A program made the position numbers and the translations under genes. The notes under the pieces are model-generated. The model saw only the letters and a list, made by a program, of their open reading frames with translations, had not been told where the DNA came from and ran no database searches. Positions 18,156-28,837 of a DNA stretch of 64,000 bases are shown here, piece by piece (position 1 is the stretch's first letter; each line of letters starts with the position of its first letter). The DNA lies in assembly GCF_900215435.1 (NCBI RefSeq), contig NZ_OCMY01000001.1, positions 2,666,001 to 2,730,000 on the forward strand, read 5' to 3'. Source of the DNA: Candidatus Pantoea floridensis (GTDB lineage Bacteria; Pseudomonadota; Gammaproteobacteria; Enterobacterales; Enterobacteriaceae).

Positions 18156-20323
18156 CGCAATTACAGATTCCCGATGCGCCCGACAGCGCCTCCGGGGGCA
18201 ACGTGCCCTTACACGGATGGGCCACCGCCATCATCCTGATTGCCACCCATTATCGCTTGCCCTGTTCGCCGGGCATGATCATGGCCGCCGCCGAATGGCA
18301 GGGCAAACAGACGCGCGACAAAGCGCTGCGCCATCTGGCGCGTCAGGCGGGTTTATCGCTGCAGCTGTATGAAGAGAATAAGTGGGAGATCACCAGCTGG
18401 CGGCTGCCGCTGGCGATAGAGCTGGCCGATGGCCAGGTGGGCGTGATTACCCAGTTTGATGGGGACGATGAAGTGCGCGTGCACTTCGCCGGTGATGAGC
18501 AGCCCGCGCCGATTGCGCTGGCAACGCTGCTACCGGAAATCCGCTTTGCCGCCGCGCTGCGTCCGGTCACCGCGGCCAAGGACAGTCGCGTCGATCGCTA
18601 TCTCGCCGGGGTAAAGCCGGATTGGCTGCGCCGCCTGGTACTGCACGATCTGCGACCTTACGGCTACGTGATGCTGGGATCGTTCCTGATCAACCTGCTG
18701 GCGCTGGTTGGCATCATCTTCTCGATGCAGGTGTACGATCGCGTGATTCCGGCGCAATCCTATCCAACGCTGTATGTGCTGTATATCGGCGTAATTATCT
18801 CGGTGGTGTTTACCTACATCCTGCGCGTCGGGCGCGATCACGTGACCGATCTGCTGGGTAAACGCGCCGATATGCGCGTTTCCGATCGGGTATTTGGTCA
18901 CGCACTGCGGCTGCGCAACAGCGCCGTACCGCGCTCGACCGGCACCTTTATCTCACAGCTGCGCGAGCTGGAGTCGATCCGCGAAATGGTCACCTCCACC
19001 ACGGTGACGGCGATTGTTGATATGCCGTTCTTCCTGCTGTTCCTGCTAGTGATGGCGATTATCGCGCCGCAGCTGGCGTGGATTGCGCCAGTGGCGGTGC
19101 TGTTGATGGTGCTGCCGGGCGTGATGAGCCAGAAAAAGCTGTCAAAACTGGCGCAGCAGAATCTCAAGGAGTCGACGCTGCGTAACGCGGTGCTGGTGGA
19201 GAGCGTGCAGGGGCTGGAAGACATCAAGCTGATGCAGGCGGAAGATCGTTTCCTGCAGCAGTGGAACAGCTACATTCGCATCACCGCGCAATCCGGCGTC
19301 GAGATGCGCAAAGTGATGCACTCGCTGATCACCTGGGGCGTAACGGTGCAAGGGTTGGTGTATGCCAGCGTGATCGTGATTGGTGCGCCGATGGTGATCG
19401 ACGGCGATATCACCACCGGTGCGATTGTTGCCGCCTCGCTGCTCTCGTCGCGCATGATTGCGCCGATGGCCACGCTGTGCGGCGTGCTGGCGCGTTGGCA
19501 GCAGGTAAAAGCGGCAAAAGGCAGCCTCGATGCGCTGATGAACTTGCCAGTGGAAAACAGTAAGGACGAGACGCGGATCCACTCGCCGGTGCTGTTTGGT
19601 CACTACCAATTTACCGACGCGATGTTTCGTTACTACACCGATTCGCTGACTATCGCGCTGCGCATCAAAAGTCTGACCATCAAGCCCGGCGAGCGTGTTG
19701 CGGTGCTGGGGCGCAACGGATCGGGTAAATCAACGTTGCTGCAGGCGATGATCGGCGGCATCGATCTCGTCGGCGGCGAGCTGCGGCTGGATAACCTCAG
19801 CCTGCCACATATTGATGTGGCGGATGTGCGGCGCAACGTCGGCCTGCTGACGCAAAATGCGCGCCTGTTCCACGGCACGCTGCGTGAAAATCTCACCCTC
19901 GGCGCGGCACACGCCACCGATGATGCGATCTTCGGTGCGCTGACCGTGAGCGGTGGGGCAGATTTTATTCGTCGTCTGCCGCTCGGCCTCGATCATCCGA
20001 TCATGGAAGGCGGCACGGGATTGTCCGGTGGCCAGCGCCAGTCGCTACTGCTGGCGCGCATGCTGTTGCGCGATCCCAATATTATCCTGCTGGATGAGCC
20101 GACGGCAGCGCTCGACGATCACACCGAGAAAGAGTTTATTGAGCGTCTCGGTCAGTGGTTGAACGGCCGCACGCTGATCGTGGCGACGCACCGCGCGGCG
20201 ATCCTCGCGCTGGTGGATCGTGTGCTGGTGCTGAAGGAGGGACAGCTGGTGATGGATAGTCCGAAAGAGAATGCTCTGCCGCCGCCGCGCGCCAGTGGCG
20301 GCCAGCCGGAGGCGCAAGCATGA
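18152..20323 (+). CDS. LapB-like type I secretion ABC transporter (permease/ATPase)
   Basis: An inner membrane ABC exporter for the adhesin, 723 aa. Residues 1 to about 140 form a C39-peptidase-like domain that lacks the catalytic cysteine at the usual place (HGWATAIILIATHY), so it should bind substrate rather than cleave it. The membrane domain spans roughly 165-450. The nucleotide-binding domain has Walker A GRNGSGKST near 519-527, signature LSGGQRQ near 623 and Walker B IILLDEP near 643. It overlaps both neighbours by 4 bp (ATGA), so the three exporter genes form one operon. Length and architecture match the LapB/LssB class of type I exporters. Confidence 0.93.
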   Translation: MTQLQIPDAPDSASGGNVPLHGWATAIILIATHYRLPCSPGMIMAAAEWQGKQTRDKALRHLARQAGLSLQLYEENKWEITSWRLPLAIELADGQVGVITQFDGDDEVRVHFAGDEQPAPIALATLLPEIRFAAALRPVTAAKDSRVDRYLAGVKPDWLRRLVLHDLRPYGYVMLGSFLINLLALVGIIFSMQVYDRVIPAQSYPTLYVLYIGVIISVVFTYILRVGRDHVTDLLGKRADMRVSDRVFGHALRLRNSAVPRSTGTFISQLRELESIREMVTSTTVTAIVDMPFFLLFLLVMAIIAPQLAWIAPVAVLLMVLPGVMSQKKLSKLAQQNLKESTLRNAVLVESVQGLEDIKLMQAEDRFLQQWNSYIRITAQSGVEMRKVMHSLITWGVTVQGLVYASVIVIGAPMVIDGDITTGAIVAASLLSSRMIAPMATLCGVLARWQQVKAAKGSLDALMNLPVENSKDETRIHSPVLFGHYQFTDAMFRYYTDSLTIALRIKSLTIKPGERVAVLGRNGSGKSTLLQAMIGGIDLVGGELRLDNLSLPHIDVADVRRNVGLLTQNARLFHGTLRENLTLGAAHATDDAIFGALTVSGGADFIRRLPLGLDHPIMEGGTGLSGGQRQSLLLARMLLRDPNIILLDEPTAALDDHTEKEFIERLGQWLNGRTLIVATHRAAILALVDRVLVLKEGQLVMDSPKENALPPPRASGGQPEAQA

Positions 20324-21546
20324 TAAAACAACTCCCGGCACGACTGCGGCTGGTGACCGCAGCAGAAGTGGATTCCTCCGACGATCTGTTGGGCGAGCTG
20401 CGATCCGAAACTCACTACACCGGCGCGGTGCGCCTGATTGTCATCAGTACCGCGTTGATCCTGATTACGGTGATCTGGGCGTGGTTTGGCGTGCTGGATG
20501 AAGTTTCTACCGGCACCGGCAAAGTGATTCCCAGTTCGCGCGATCAGGTGTTGCAATCGCTGGAGGGCGGCATCCTGACTGAACTCTATGTGCATGAAGG
20601 CGATCAGGTGCAGGCCGGGCAAATCGTCGCGCGCCTTGATGCCACTCGCTCGCAATCCAACGTCGGAGAGAGTGCGGCACGCTATCGCGCTGCGCTGGCT
20701 GCGGCTGCGCGTCTGACTGCCGAAGTGAACGATCAGCCGCTGACGTTTCCGGCGGAGCTGGATAAATTTCCCGATCTGAAGGCCTCAGAAGCGCGGCTGT
20801 ACAAAACCCGCCGCGCACAGCTCGCTGATGCCACCGCGCAGTTTAATCAGTCACTGGCGCTGGCCAACCGCGAGCTGGCTATCACTCAGCGGCTGGCTAA
20901 AACTGGCGCCGCCAGTAGCGTAGAGGTGCTGCGCCTGCAGCGTGATAAGTCGGATCTGGAGCTAAAGCTCACGGATATGCGGTCGCAATATTACGTGCAG
21001 GCGCGTGAAGAGCTGGCAAAGGCCAACGCCGAAGCCGACAGCATGGGACAAGTGGTGAAAGGGCGTGAAGACACGGTAACGCGTATGACCATTCGTTCGC
21101 CGATGCGCGGCATCGTGAAAAACATCAAAGTCTCCACCGTTGGCGGCGTAGTGCCACCGAATGGCGAGCTGATGAATATTGTGCCAATGAACGATCGCCT
21201 GCTGATTGAAGCGCGCCTTTCACCGCGTGATATCGCTTTTATCCATCCCGGCCAGCGCGCGGTGGTGAAGATCTCGGCTTATGATTACGCGATTTATGGC
21301 GGCCTTAACGGCGTGGTAGAGAGTATCTCGCCGGATACCATTCAGGATGAGGTCAAACCAGAGATTTACTATTACCGCGTGTTTATTCGCACCGATAACG
21401 ACTATGTGCAGAATAAAGCCGGAAAACGCTTCTCCATCAGTCCGGGAATGGTGTCTGCGGTGGATATCAAAACCGGTGAGAAGACGATAATGGATTACCT
21501 GATCAAACCGTTTAACAAAGGTAAGGAGGCGATGCGCGAACGCTGA
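20320..21546 (+). CDS. HlyD/LapC-family membrane fusion protein of the type I exporter
   Basis: The periplasmic adaptor joining the ABC exporter to the TolC-like channel, 408 aa. It has a short cytoplasmic N-terminus and one transmembrane segment (about residues 35-58, ALILITVIWAWFGVL). A split lipoyl domain follows (SLEGGILTELYVHEGDQVQAGQ) with long coiled-coil helices. The C-terminal beta-barrel/HlyD part includes RSPMRGIVKNI and ends in the cytoplasm-distal segment MDYLIKPFNKGKEAMRER. It is the last gene of the operon. No strong terminator follows, only a hairpin without a T-run. Confidence 0.93.
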   Translation: MIKQLPARLRLVTAAEVDSSDDLLGELRSETHYTGAVRLIVISTALILITVIWAWFGVLDEVSTGTGKVIPSSRDQVLQSLEGGILTELYVHEGDQVQAGQIVARLDATRSQSNVGESAARYRAALAAAARLTAEVNDQPLTFPAELDKFPDLKASEARLYKTRRAQLADATAQFNQSLALANRELAITQRLAKTGAASSVEVLRLQRDKSDLELKLTDMRSQYYVQAREELAKANAEADSMGQVVKGREDTVTRMTIRSPMRGIVKNIKVSTVGGVVPPNGELMNIVPMNDRLLIEARLSPRDIAFIHPGQRAVVKISAYDYAIYGGLNGVVESISPDTIQDEVKPEIYYYRVFIRTDNDYVQNKAGKRFSISPGMVSAVDIKTGEKTIMDYLIKPFNKGKEAMRER

Positions 21547-21554
21547 TTTACGCG

Positions 21555-21574
21555 GGTCGCCAGGGACGGCGACC
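21555..21574. repeat. GGTCGCC...GGCGACC palindrome after the exporter operon
   Basis: A 7-bp perfect inverted repeat GGTCGCC/GGCGACC with loop AGGGAC, 8 bases after the lapC-like stop. The same arms recur at 63259-63282. No T-run follows, so this looks like a dispersed intergenic palindrome that may act as an mRNA 3' end stabiliser rather than a classical terminator. Confidence 0.5.
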
Positions 21575-21835
21575 TAACAATACCTCTACCCATTCAAGCC
21601 TGTTTCTTCTTCCCTCTTCAGAATAAATCAATCCTTTCAATAAGAACGGCCTCAAAGCTTGCTAAAGGCGACATAACTGTCAGGTAACCGCACTTTTAGC
21701 TACGCGCAAAAAGCATAAAAATAGCGCCTGTTCGAATTTTCGACTGATTACACATTACGTCTTATGTATCAATGCCGTCACTGGGATGAAGGGGTTGCTA
21801 CAGAATCTGCAACACCTTCACACACAGGAACTGGT
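21575..21835. other. Intergenic leader upstream of kpsC
   Basis: No gene is supported here. The stretch is AT-richer than its flanks and must hold the kpsC-kpsS promoter. I found no ops/JUMPStart element (GGCGGTAG) on the plus strand, unlike the divergent capsule operon. The frame upstream of kpsC is open back to 21764, but that extension has no family character. Confidence 0.4.
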
Positions 21836-23953
21836 ATGTCTGCAACTCGCGTCTCCGCTGGTTCGGCGCAGAGCGTCGAGCCGATCGCCTCTGTCACCGC
21901 TAGTGAGACAGGCTCCATCGGCATATTTTCCTCCGGCATTTGGCGCATTCCGCATCTGCGCACTTTTCTGTCACAGCCGTGTCACAAGCTCTCTGCGCGC
22001 CGCGCGATACCTGACGACATCACCACCGTTGCGGTGTGGGGCCATCGGCCCAGCGCGCATAAGCCGGTGGAGATGGCGCTGGCGGCAGGTAAACCCATCT
22101 TGCGGCTGGAAGATGGGTTTATCCGCTCGCTGGATTTAGGCGTAAATGGCGCGCCGCCGCTCTCGATGGTGCTGGATAGTGAGGGCATCTATTACGATGC
22201 GCGCCAGCCCAGCACGCTGGAGCGATTGATCCAGGATCGTACTGGCAATCAGGCGCTGCATGCTGACGCACAGCAGGCGATGGATATTATCGTCGCGGGG
22301 GATTTGTCGAAATACAATCACGCCCCGGCATTTAGCGTGGGCGAAATGCTAAAGCGCGAAATCGTGCTGGTGGTGGATCAAACCTTCAACGATGTGTCGG
22401 TGCAATATGGCAACGCGTGTGCAGAGCATTTTGCTGCGATGTTACAGGCTGCGCTGGATGAAAACCCGCGCGCTATGGTGTGGGTGAAAGTCCATCCGGA
22501 TGTGTTGCAGGGCAAAAAAGCCGGCTATTTCGCCCATCTGCAAGCCTCTGCGCGGGTGCATCTGATGGCGGATAACGTTAGCCCGCAGTCGCTGCTGCGT
22601 CACGTCTCGCGGGTGTATGCGGTGACGTCGCAGTATGGCTTTGAAGCGCTGCTGGCGGGTAAACCGGTGACCTGCTTTGGTCAGCCGTGGTATGCGGGCT
22701 GGGGCTTAACCGACGATCGCCATCCTAAGGCGCAACAGCTGGCGCAGCGTCGTGGCAACGCCACGCTGCATGAACTGTTTGCTGCCGCTTATCTGCGTTA
22801 CTGCCGCTACATTCATCCGGTGAGCGGTACAGCCGGGACGCTGTTTGATGTGCTGAACTGGCTACAGTTGCAGCGCCGTCATCAGCAGCAGCGCCACGGA
22901 CATTTATGGGCGCCGGGCTTAACGCTGTGGAAATCGACCATCCTCAAACCTTTTCTGCGTACGTCGGCTAATCGCTTGAGTTTTGCGCCGCGCAGCCGTC
23001 AGGCCACAGCCTGCGTGGTGTGGGGCGTGCGACATGAACAGCGCTGGCAGGACAAACTGCGCGGGCGGCATCTGCCGATCTGGCGTATGGAAGATGGCTT
23101 TTTGCGTTCCTCCGGTTTGGGCTCGGATCTGCTGGCGCCGCTGTCGCTGGTGCTGGATAAACGCGGCATTTATTACGATGCATCGCGGCCGAGCGATCTG
23201 GAAGAGTTGCTGAATAACAGCGATCTCACCCCGGCGCAGCGGATGCGTGCGGAGCAGCTGCACCAGCGCTTAGTGGCAACCAAAATCAGCAAATATAACC
23301 TTGGCGCGGAGTTCATCTTGCCGGCAGCAGCTAAGGGCAAACGCGTGCTGCTGGTGCCGGGCCAGGTGGAAGATGATGCCTCGATTGCAACCGGCACCTT
23401 CGCTATCAATACCAATCTGGCGCTGCTGCGTACCGTACGCGAACGCAATCCTGACGCGTTCATTATTTACAAACCCCATCCCGATGTGCTTGTCGGCAAC
23501 CGTAAAGGTGATATTGCCGCCGAAGAGGTAGCGCGCTTAGCGGATTATCAGGCACTTGATGCCGATATTATCCAGTGCATTCAGCGCGTTGATGAGTTGC
23601 ATACCATGACCTCGCTGTCTGGATTTGAAGCGTTACTGCACGGCAAGCAAGTGCACTGTTACGGCATGCCGTTTTACGCCAACTGGGGTGTGACCGTTGA
23701 CGAATACCGCTCCAGCCGTCGCCAGCGTCAGTTAACGCTAGCGGACCTGGTTTATCAGGCGCTGATTGCCTATCCCACCTATATCCATCCGGTACGACAG
23801 AACGCGATAAGCGTGGAAGAGGCGGTGACGTGGCTGCATGAAGCGCCGCGAGCGCAGATGCAGCTTTGCAGCGGCAAAAAAGGCTATGCCATACGGCAAT
23901 CACGCAAACTGGCGATGGTGCTAAAAGTCGCGCTGCGTAAATATCAATTTTAA
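21836..23953 (+). CDS. kpsC: KpsC-like capsule polysaccharide beta-Kdo transferase
   Basis: KpsC builds the poly-beta-Kdo linker on lyso-phosphatidylglycerol that anchors ABC-dependent capsules. Two related halves are visible. The first has [38 protein letters not shown] and [16 protein letters not shown]. The second has [25 protein letters not shown] and [16 protein letters not shown]. This matches the known tandem Kdo-transferase domain layout. The open frame begins at 21764, but the ATG at 21836 has AGGA six bases upstream and is closer to the usual start, giving 705 aa. About 30 residues still precede the usual KpsC N-terminus ([16 protein letters not shown]). It is transcribed with kpsS, away from the rest of the capsule locus. 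Confidence 0.94.
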   Translation: MSATRVSAGSAQSVEPIASVTASETGSIGIFSSGIWRIPHLRTFLSQPCHKLSARRAIPDDITTVAVWGHRPSAHKPVEMALAAGKPILRLEDGFIRSLDLGVNGAPPLSMVLDSEGIYYDARQPSTLERLIQDRTGNQALHADAQQAMDIIVAGDLSKYNHAPAFSVGEMLKREIVLVVDQTFNDVSVQYGNACAEHFAAMLQAALDENPRAMVWVKVHPDVLQGKKAGYFAHLQASARVHLMADNVSPQSLLRHVSRVYAVTSQYGFEALLAGKPVTCFGQPWYAGWGLTDDRHPKAQQLAQRRGNATLHELFAAAYLRYCRYIHPVSGTAGTLFDVLNWLQLQRRHQQQRHGHLWAPGLTLWKSTILKPFLRTSANRLSFAPRSRQATACVVWGVRHEQRWQDKLRGRHLPIWRMEDGFLRSSGLGSDLLAPLSLVLDKRGIYYDASRPSDLEELLNNSDLTPAQRMRAEQLHQRLVATKISKYNLGAEFILPAAAKGKRVLLVPGQVEDDASIATGTFAINTNLALLRTVRERNPDAFIIYKPHPDVLVGNRKGDIAAEEVARLADYQALDADIIQCIQRVDELHTMTSLSGFEALLHGKQVHCYGMPFYANWGVTVDEYRSSRRQRQLTLADLVYQALIAYPTYIHPVRQNAISVEEAVTWLHEAPRAQMQLCSGKKGYAIRQSRKLAMVLKVALRKYQF

Positions 23954-23966
23954 ATGAAGGTAAGTG

Positions 23967-25211
23967 ATGAAAGGGAATGCCTTTAAAAAACTGATGGCCG
24001 GTAAAAAATATCTTTTACTGCAGGGCCCAATGGGACCTTTTTTTAACGATATTGCTGAATGGCTGGAATCTCACGATCGTGAAGCCGTGAATGTGGTATT
24101 TAACGGTGCCGATCGTTTTTACTGTCGCCAGCGTAAATATCTGCCTTATTTAAAATCAGAAAAACAATTTCCGACATGGCTGCGCGATACGCATCAGGAA
24201 TATAATTTCGATACGATTCTTTGTTTCGGTGATTGTCGGCCTATGCATTTGGCGGCTAAGCGCTGGGCACAGGCGAGAGGAATTCGTTTTATTGCGTTTG
24301 AAGAGGGCTATTTGCGTCCGCACTTTATTACGGTAGAAGAGGGCGGCGTGAATGCCTTCTCATCATTACCGCGCGATCCCGAGTTCTATCGCCAATTACC
24401 TGAAATGCATGCGGTGCAGATTGAACCCTTCCAGCCTTCCACCCAGAAGCGCATTGGCCACGCCATGTGGTATTACGCCGTCGGCTGGTTTTATCGCCAT
24501 GAATTTAAAAACTATCGCCACCATAAGTCCTTCTCACCCTGGTATGAAGCCCAGTGCTGGGTAAGGGCTTACTGGCGTAAGCAGTGGTACGGCTGGCGTC
24601 AGCGCAATGTGTTATCCCAACTGCAGTCCAGCCTGGATCAGCGTTTTTTCCTCGCGGTTTTGCAAGTCTACAATGACAGTCAGATTCGCAATCATAGTCC
24701 ATATGAAGATGTGCGCGATTATATTAATGAAGTGATCTTTTCATTTTCAAAGGGCGCATCGCGTGATGCGTTTTTAGTGATTAAGCATCATCCCATGGAT
24801 CGCGGGCACCGCTTATATGCACCTCTGATTAATAAGCTGTGCAAAGATTATGGCGTCGCGGGCAGAGTCATCTATGTTCACGATTTACCTTTGCCTGAAC
24901 TGCTGAATCATGCAAAAGCCGTTATCACCATCAACAGTACTGTTGGGATCTCGGCATTAATCCATGGAAAGCCGCTAAAGGTCATGGGCAACGCGTTTTA
25001 TGATATTCAGGGATTAACCTATCAGGGACAGCTGAATCAATTCTGGAATGCCAGCTTTAAACCGGATATGGGATTATTTAAGAAGTTCAGAACTCATATC
25101 ATTGCTAATACGCAAATCAATGCGGTTTATTACGGTGGTGATAAACCGCGTCGTGAAGGGGAAAGGAGTGTGGTCTTCAGGGAGATGAATGAAAGAATGG
25201 ATGTGGTGTGA
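23967..25211 (+). CDS. kpsS: KpsS-like capsule polysaccharide Kdo transferase
   Basis: The partner of KpsC. It adds the first beta-Kdo to the lipid acceptor in the KpsC/KpsS linker pathway and works at the inner face of the cytoplasmic membrane. Family landmarks are LLLQGPMGPFFNDIAEWLE at the N-terminus, FEEGYLRPHFITVEEGGVN in the middle and TINSTVGISALIHGKPLKV near the C-terminus. A GTG at 23964 directly precedes the ATG at 23967. AAGG at 57-60 of the preceding line favours the ATG, giving 414 aa. It follows kpsC by 13 bases and ends at a strong bidirectional terminator facing the rml operon. Confidence 0.93.
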   Translation: MKGNAFKKLMAGKKYLLLQGPMGPFFNDIAEWLESHDREAVNVVFNGADRFYCRQRKYLPYLKSEKQFPTWLRDTHQEYNFDTILCFGDCRPMHLAAKRWAQARGIRFIAFEEGYLRPHFITVEEGGVNAFSSLPRDPEFYRQLPEMHAVQIEPFQPSTQKRIGHAMWYYAVGWFYRHEFKNYRHHKSFSPWYEAQCWVRAYWRKQWYGWRQRNVLSQLQSSLDQRFFLAVLQVYNDSQIRNHSPYEDVRDYINEVIFSFSKGASRDAFLVIKHHPMDRGHRLYAPLINKLCKDYGVAGRVIYVHDLPLPELLNHAKAVITINSTVGISALIHGKPLKVMGNAFYDIQGLTYQGQLNQFWNASFKPDMGLFKKFRTHIIANTQINAVYYGGDKPRREGERSVVFREMNERMDVV

Positions 25212-25240
25212 TTGCAGGGAACGTAATCAGAATTAAAGAT

Positions 25241-25264
25241 AAAGGCGCAAAGTATTGCGCCTTT
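25241..25264. terminator. Bidirectional terminator between kpsS and rmlC
   Basis: AAAGGCGCAA and TTGCGCCTTT form a perfect 10-bp stem with loop AGTA. The stem itself supplies a U-run in either direction. It serves the convergent kpsCS and rmlBADC transcripts. Confidence 0.85.
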
Positions 25265-25291
25265 ATAATATAGGTGGGGAATGGATGCTTT

Positions 25292-25867
25292 CTAACTTAT
25301 CGTTGCCAGGGAATCGGCTTGTTCACTTAATGAACTATTAAGACTGTCGGCCAGTTTATCTTTTTCTGAAATAATCAGTTCAACATCAATATTCGGCCAC
25401 GCGATACCAATTTCTGCATCATCCCAGCGGATACTGCGCTCATGTTGTGGTGAGTAATAGTTGGTTGTTTTGTAGAGAAACTCGACACTCTCACTCAGAG
25501 CCATAAACCCATGCGCAAAGCCTTCGGGTATCCATAGTTGGCGTTTATTTTCCGCGCTGAGTATTACCCCCACCCACTTGCCATAGGTTGCAGATCCCTG
25601 GCGGATATCCACCGCGACATCAAACACCTCGCCAACAGTGCAGCGCACCAGTTTACCCTGAGCCTGTGGGGCTAATTGATAATGTAATCCGCGTAATACA
25701 CCCTTTCTCGATTTCGAGTGATTATCCTGGACAAAATTGACGGGGCGACCGACTGCGTTTTCGAAAGCTCGCTGATTGAAGCTTTCGCAAAAATATCCGC
25801 GGTCATCGCCATATACGGTGGGTTCAAAGATGATCACTTCTGGTATTGACGTTTTAATAATCTTCAT
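25292..25867 (-). CDS. rmlC: dTDP-4-dehydrorhamnose 3,5-epimerase
   Basis: The third step of dTDP-L-rhamnose synthesis: it epimerises C3 and C5 of dTDP-4-keto-6-deoxyglucose. 191 aa, close to the usual 180-185 with a short polar C-terminal extension. Cupin-fold landmarks include GDDRGYFCESFNQRAF, FVQDNHSKSRKGVLRGLHYQ (catalytic His and Lys/Arg region) and LWIPEGFAHGFMAL. It is the last gene of rmlB-rmlA-rmlD-rmlC, 59 bases after rmlD, and ends near the bidirectional terminator. It supplies rhamnose for the capsule or another surface glycan. Confidence 0.96.
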   Translation of the reverse strand: MKIIKTSIPEVIIFEPTVYGDDRGYFCESFNQRAFENAVGRPVNFVQDNHSKSRKGVLRGLHYQLAPQAQGKLVRCTVGEVFDVAVDIRQGSATYGKWVGVILSAENKRQLWIPEGFAHGFMALSESVEFLYKTTNYYSPQHERSIRWDDAEIGIAWPNIDVELIISEKDKLADSLNSSLSEQADSLATIS

Positions 25868-25926
25868 GCTTATTTTTCTTAATAAGTTTTAATGCAAGTG
25901 GTGCGTTAGCGAGTTAAGTCTTGTTC

Positions 25927-26814
25927 TTAAGAAACAAGTTCTGAAACAACACGCGCCACATCGCAACGCCAGTCAGGCAGGGTTACAATAAATGCCTGCT
26001 GGAATTTTCTGTTGGATAGTCGTGAATTTAACGGTCTTCTGGCCGGAGTAGGATATTCAGCCGTTGATATACTGGTTACGGTATTTATCTTGCTGGCTGT
26101 ATGATATTTTCTGGCCACGCTAAACGTATATTTTGCATACTCTAGCCATGAACATTCACCGCTAGCGACCAGATGATAAGTACCATATTTAGATTTATGC
26201 TGTATCTCATCCCGAATAGCGATGGCGGTACAATCAGCGATTAAGCTTGCGCTGGTCGGTGCGCCGATTTGATCGTTGATAATCGATAAACTCGATTTTT
26301 CATCAGCAAGTTTTAGCATCGTGCGCAGGAAGTTTTTTCCACGGCTGGCATACACCCAGCTGGTACGAAAAATAAAGTGGCGCGGATTGTGGCGAGCAAT
26401 GGCGTGTTCACCGGCCAGCTTAGTCTGGCCATACACATTGAGTGGTCCGGTGGCTTCATGCTCTTTTCGGTAGTGGTCGCCGCTGCCATCGAAGACATAA
26501 TCCGTAGAGTAATGCACCAACAAAGCACCAAGCTGGGCCGTCTCCCGCGCCATAACTTCCACGCTTTCGCTATTTACCAGCAATGCGGATTCCCTATCCT
26601 GTTCTGCAGTGTCTACCGCCGTATAGGCCGCGGCGTTAACCACCACATCAGGCTTGAGAGAGCGAATGGTATTTGCAATACCTTCAGGCTGGGTGAGATC
26701 GCCGCACAGCGCTTCATGGTGTCGATCAACGACCGTCACGCTCCCGAGAAGAGAGAGGGAACGTTGCAGTTCCCAAGCCACTTGTCCGCTGCGGCCAAAC
26801 AGTAAAATATTCAT
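25927..26814 (-). CDS. rmlD: dTDP-4-dehydrorhamnose reductase
   Basis: The final reduction to dTDP-L-rhamnose, using NAD(P)H. 295 aa, the normal length. The N-terminal Rossmann motif reads LLFGRSGQVAWELQRSL. The SDR catalytic pair is seen as VHYSTDYVFDGSG followed by NVYGQTKLAGE (YxxxK). It starts 9 bases downstream of the rmlA stop, consistent with one mRNA. Confidence 0.96.
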   Translation of the reverse strand: MNILLFGRSGQVAWELQRSLSLLGSVTVVDRHHEALCGDLTQPEGIANTIRSLKPDVVVNAAAYTAVDTAEQDRESALLVNSESVEVMARETAQLGALLVHYSTDYVFDGSGDHYRKEHEATGPLNVYGQTKLAGEHAIARHNPRHFIFRTSWVYASRGKNFLRTMLKLADEKSSLSIINDQIGAPTSASLIADCTAIAIRDEIQHKSKYGTYHLVASGECSWLEYAKYTFSVARKYHTASKINTVTSISTAEYPTPARRPLNSRLSNRKFQQAFIVTLPDWRCDVARVVSELVS

Positions 26815-26823
26815 ACCGATCCC

Positions 26824-27705
26824 TTACTGCGTGGCGGATTCTAAGGCGATAAGCTGGTGCAGATAGCGGCCATAGTCAGATTTTTGCATCAGCTTAGCCT
26901 GCTTTAATACCTGTTCCTGATTTAGCCAGCCTTTATTGAAGGCAATTTCTTCCAGGCAAGCGACTTTCATTCCCTGCCGCTTTTCAATGGTATGAATAAA
27001 TTGTGATGCTTCATTGAGACTGTCGTGGGTGCCGGTATCCAGCCAGGCGAAACCACGGCCTAATAATTCCACTTTCAAATTACCCTGTTCCAGGTACATT
27101 TGGTTTAACGTGGTTATTTCAAGTTCACCCCTTGCTGAGGGCTTAACCTGTTTAGCCATTTCAACCACATGGTTATCGTAAAAATAGAGACCGGTTACTG
27201 CGTAATTTGACTTAGGCTTGACCGGTTTTTCTTCTATCGATATCGCATTGAATTCAGGGTCAAATTCAACGACGCCAAAACGTTCAGGATCAATAACAGG
27301 ATAACCAAATACCGTGGCTCCGCAGTTTAAGCTGGCCGCGCTCTCTAGTTTTTTACCAAAACTTTGTCCGAAGAAAATATTATCGCCCAGTACCAAAGCG
27401 CAGGAATCATTACCGATGAAATCCTCACCCAAAATAAATGCCTGAGCTAAACCATCTGGAGAGGGTTGTACTGCCCATGATAGTTCTATGCCAAATTGCT
27501 CACCGGTGCCCAGCAAGCGTTTGAAAGAAGGCATATCTTCCGGTGTGGTGATGATCAGGATTTCTCTAATGCCAGCGAGCATCAAAACAGAAATCGGATA
27601 ATAAATCATCGGTTTGTCATATACCGGTAATAACTGCTTGGATACGCCCTGAGTAATAGGATAAAGGCGCGTGCCAGAACCTCCGGCGAGAATGATACCT
27701 TTCAT
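26824..27705 (-). CDS. rmlA: Glucose-1-phosphate thymidylyltransferase
   Basis: Makes dTDP-glucose from glucose-1-phosphate and dTTP, the first committed step toward dTDP-rhamnose. 293 aa, full length. The nucleotidyltransferase signature [20 protein letters not shown] is at the N-terminus. [15 protein letters not shown], the metal-site region VLGDNIFFG, and [20 protein letters not shown] follow. It begins one base after the rmlB stop, indicating tight coupling. Confidence 0.97.
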   Translation of the reverse strand: MKGIILAGGSGTRLYPITQGVSKQLLPVYDKPMIYYPISVLMLAGIREILIITTPEDMPSFKRLLGTGEQFGIELSWAVQPSPDGLAQAFILGEDFIGNDSCALVLGDNIFFGQSFGKKLESAASLNCGATVFGYPVIDPERFGVVEFDPEFNAISIEEKPVKPKSNYAVTGLYFYDNHVVEMAKQVKPSARGELEITTLNQMYLEQGNLKVELLGRGFAWLDTGTHDSLNEASQFIHTIEKRQGMKVACLEEIAFNKGWLNQEQVLKQAKLMQKSDYGRYLHQLIALESATQ

Positions 27706-27706
27706 C

Positions 27707-28780
27707 TTAATTTGTTTCCTCTGGCAAACCTAAGCGTTCGCCTGAATATGAACCGTCAATAACACGTTGCCACCAGGTTGGATTATTCAAAAACCACATC
27801 ACGGTTTTCTCGATGCCACTTTCAAAGGTCTCTTCCGGTTGCCATCCGAGATCATTAAATATCTTGCTGGCATCAATCGCATAGCGCATATCATGGCCCG
27901 GTCGATCGGCCACGTAAGTAATGAGATCGGCGAAGTGTTTAATCCCTGCTGGTTTTTTCGTAATATAATTATCCAGGATTGAGCAAATCTCTTTTACAAC
28001 ATCGATATTCGCACGTTCGTTATGTCCGCCGATATTATAGGTTTCGCCAATTTCCCCCTCGGTTGCCACTTTAACCAGCGCGCGTGCGTGATCTTCGACA
28101 TAAAGCCAGTCACGGATTTGCATACCATTACCGTAAATCGGTAAAGGCTTACCCGCGATGGCATTTAATATGGTGAGTGGAATAAGTTTTTCCGGGAAAT
28201 GGTAAGGGCCATAATTGTTTGAACAATTGGTAATTAATACCGGAAAACCATAGGTACGATTCCATGCCCGTACCAGATGATCGCTGGCGGCCTTTGATGC
28301 CGAATACGGGCTGCTGGGCTGGTAAGGGGTATTTTCTGTAAAGAGGTCATCCACACCATGCAGATCACCATAAACTTCATCAGTAGAGATATGATGAAAA
28401 CGAAATTGCTCTTTCAGCGCGGCAGGACGCTTACCGTAATATGCGCGGGCTGCTTCCAGTAAACAATAAGTACCAACAATGTTAGTTTGAATAAAGGCAT
28501 CGGGTTTATCAATTGAGCGATCAACATGACTTTCAGCCGCTAAGTGCATCACAATGTCAGGTTGATGCTGAGCAAAGATGCGTTCCAGCTCGTGCTGTTG
28601 ACAAATATCAACGTGTTCAAAGTGAAAACGTTCATTTTTGGCAACGTCACTGAGGGAATCGAGATTACCGGCGTAAGTTAGCTTGTCGATGACAATAACG
28701 TGATGATCAGTATTATTGATTAAGTGTCGTGCAACGGCAGAGCCAATAAAACCCGCACCGCCAGTGACAATGAATTTCAT
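27707..28780 (-). CDS. rmlB: dTDP-glucose 4,6-dehydratase
   Basis: Converts dTDP-glucose to dTDP-4-keto-6-deoxyglucose. 357 aa. The N-terminal NAD-binding motif is [26 protein letters not shown] supplies the active-site Thr-Asp-Glu, and the [12 protein letters not shown] segment carries the YxxxK pair. It is the first gene of rmlBADC and is preceded by a 287-bp gap that carries a copy of the capsule promoter-like block (28915-29008) and a strong hairpin (28838-28863). Confidence 0.97.
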   Translation of the reverse strand: MKFIVTGGAGFIGSAVARHLINNTDHHVIVIDKLTYAGNLDSLSDVAKNERFHFEHVDICQQHELERIFAQHQPDIVMHLAAESHVDRSIDKPDAFIQTNIVGTYCLLEAARAYYGKRPAALKEQFRFHHISTDEVYGDLHGVDDLFTENTPYQPSSPYSASKAASDHLVRAWNRTYGFPVLITNCSNNYGPYHFPEKLIPLTILNAIAGKPLPIYGNGMQIRDWLYVEDHARALVKVATEGEIGETYNIGGHNERANIDVVKEICSILDNYITKKPAGIKHFADLITYVADRPGHDMRYAIDASKIFNDLGWQPEETFESGIEKTVMWFLNNPTWWQRVIDGSYSGERLGLPEETN

Positions 28781-28837
28781 TTCGAAATAGCCTCAAGAGA
28801 CTCTGCGTACAGAGTAAATTAAATATGAACATGCTAT

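Noticed and set aside
21764..21835. N-terminal extension of kpsC from the upstream ATG at 21764
   Set aside because: It has no Shine-Dalgarno and its residues do not resemble KpsC. The ATG at 21836 has AGGA at good spacing.
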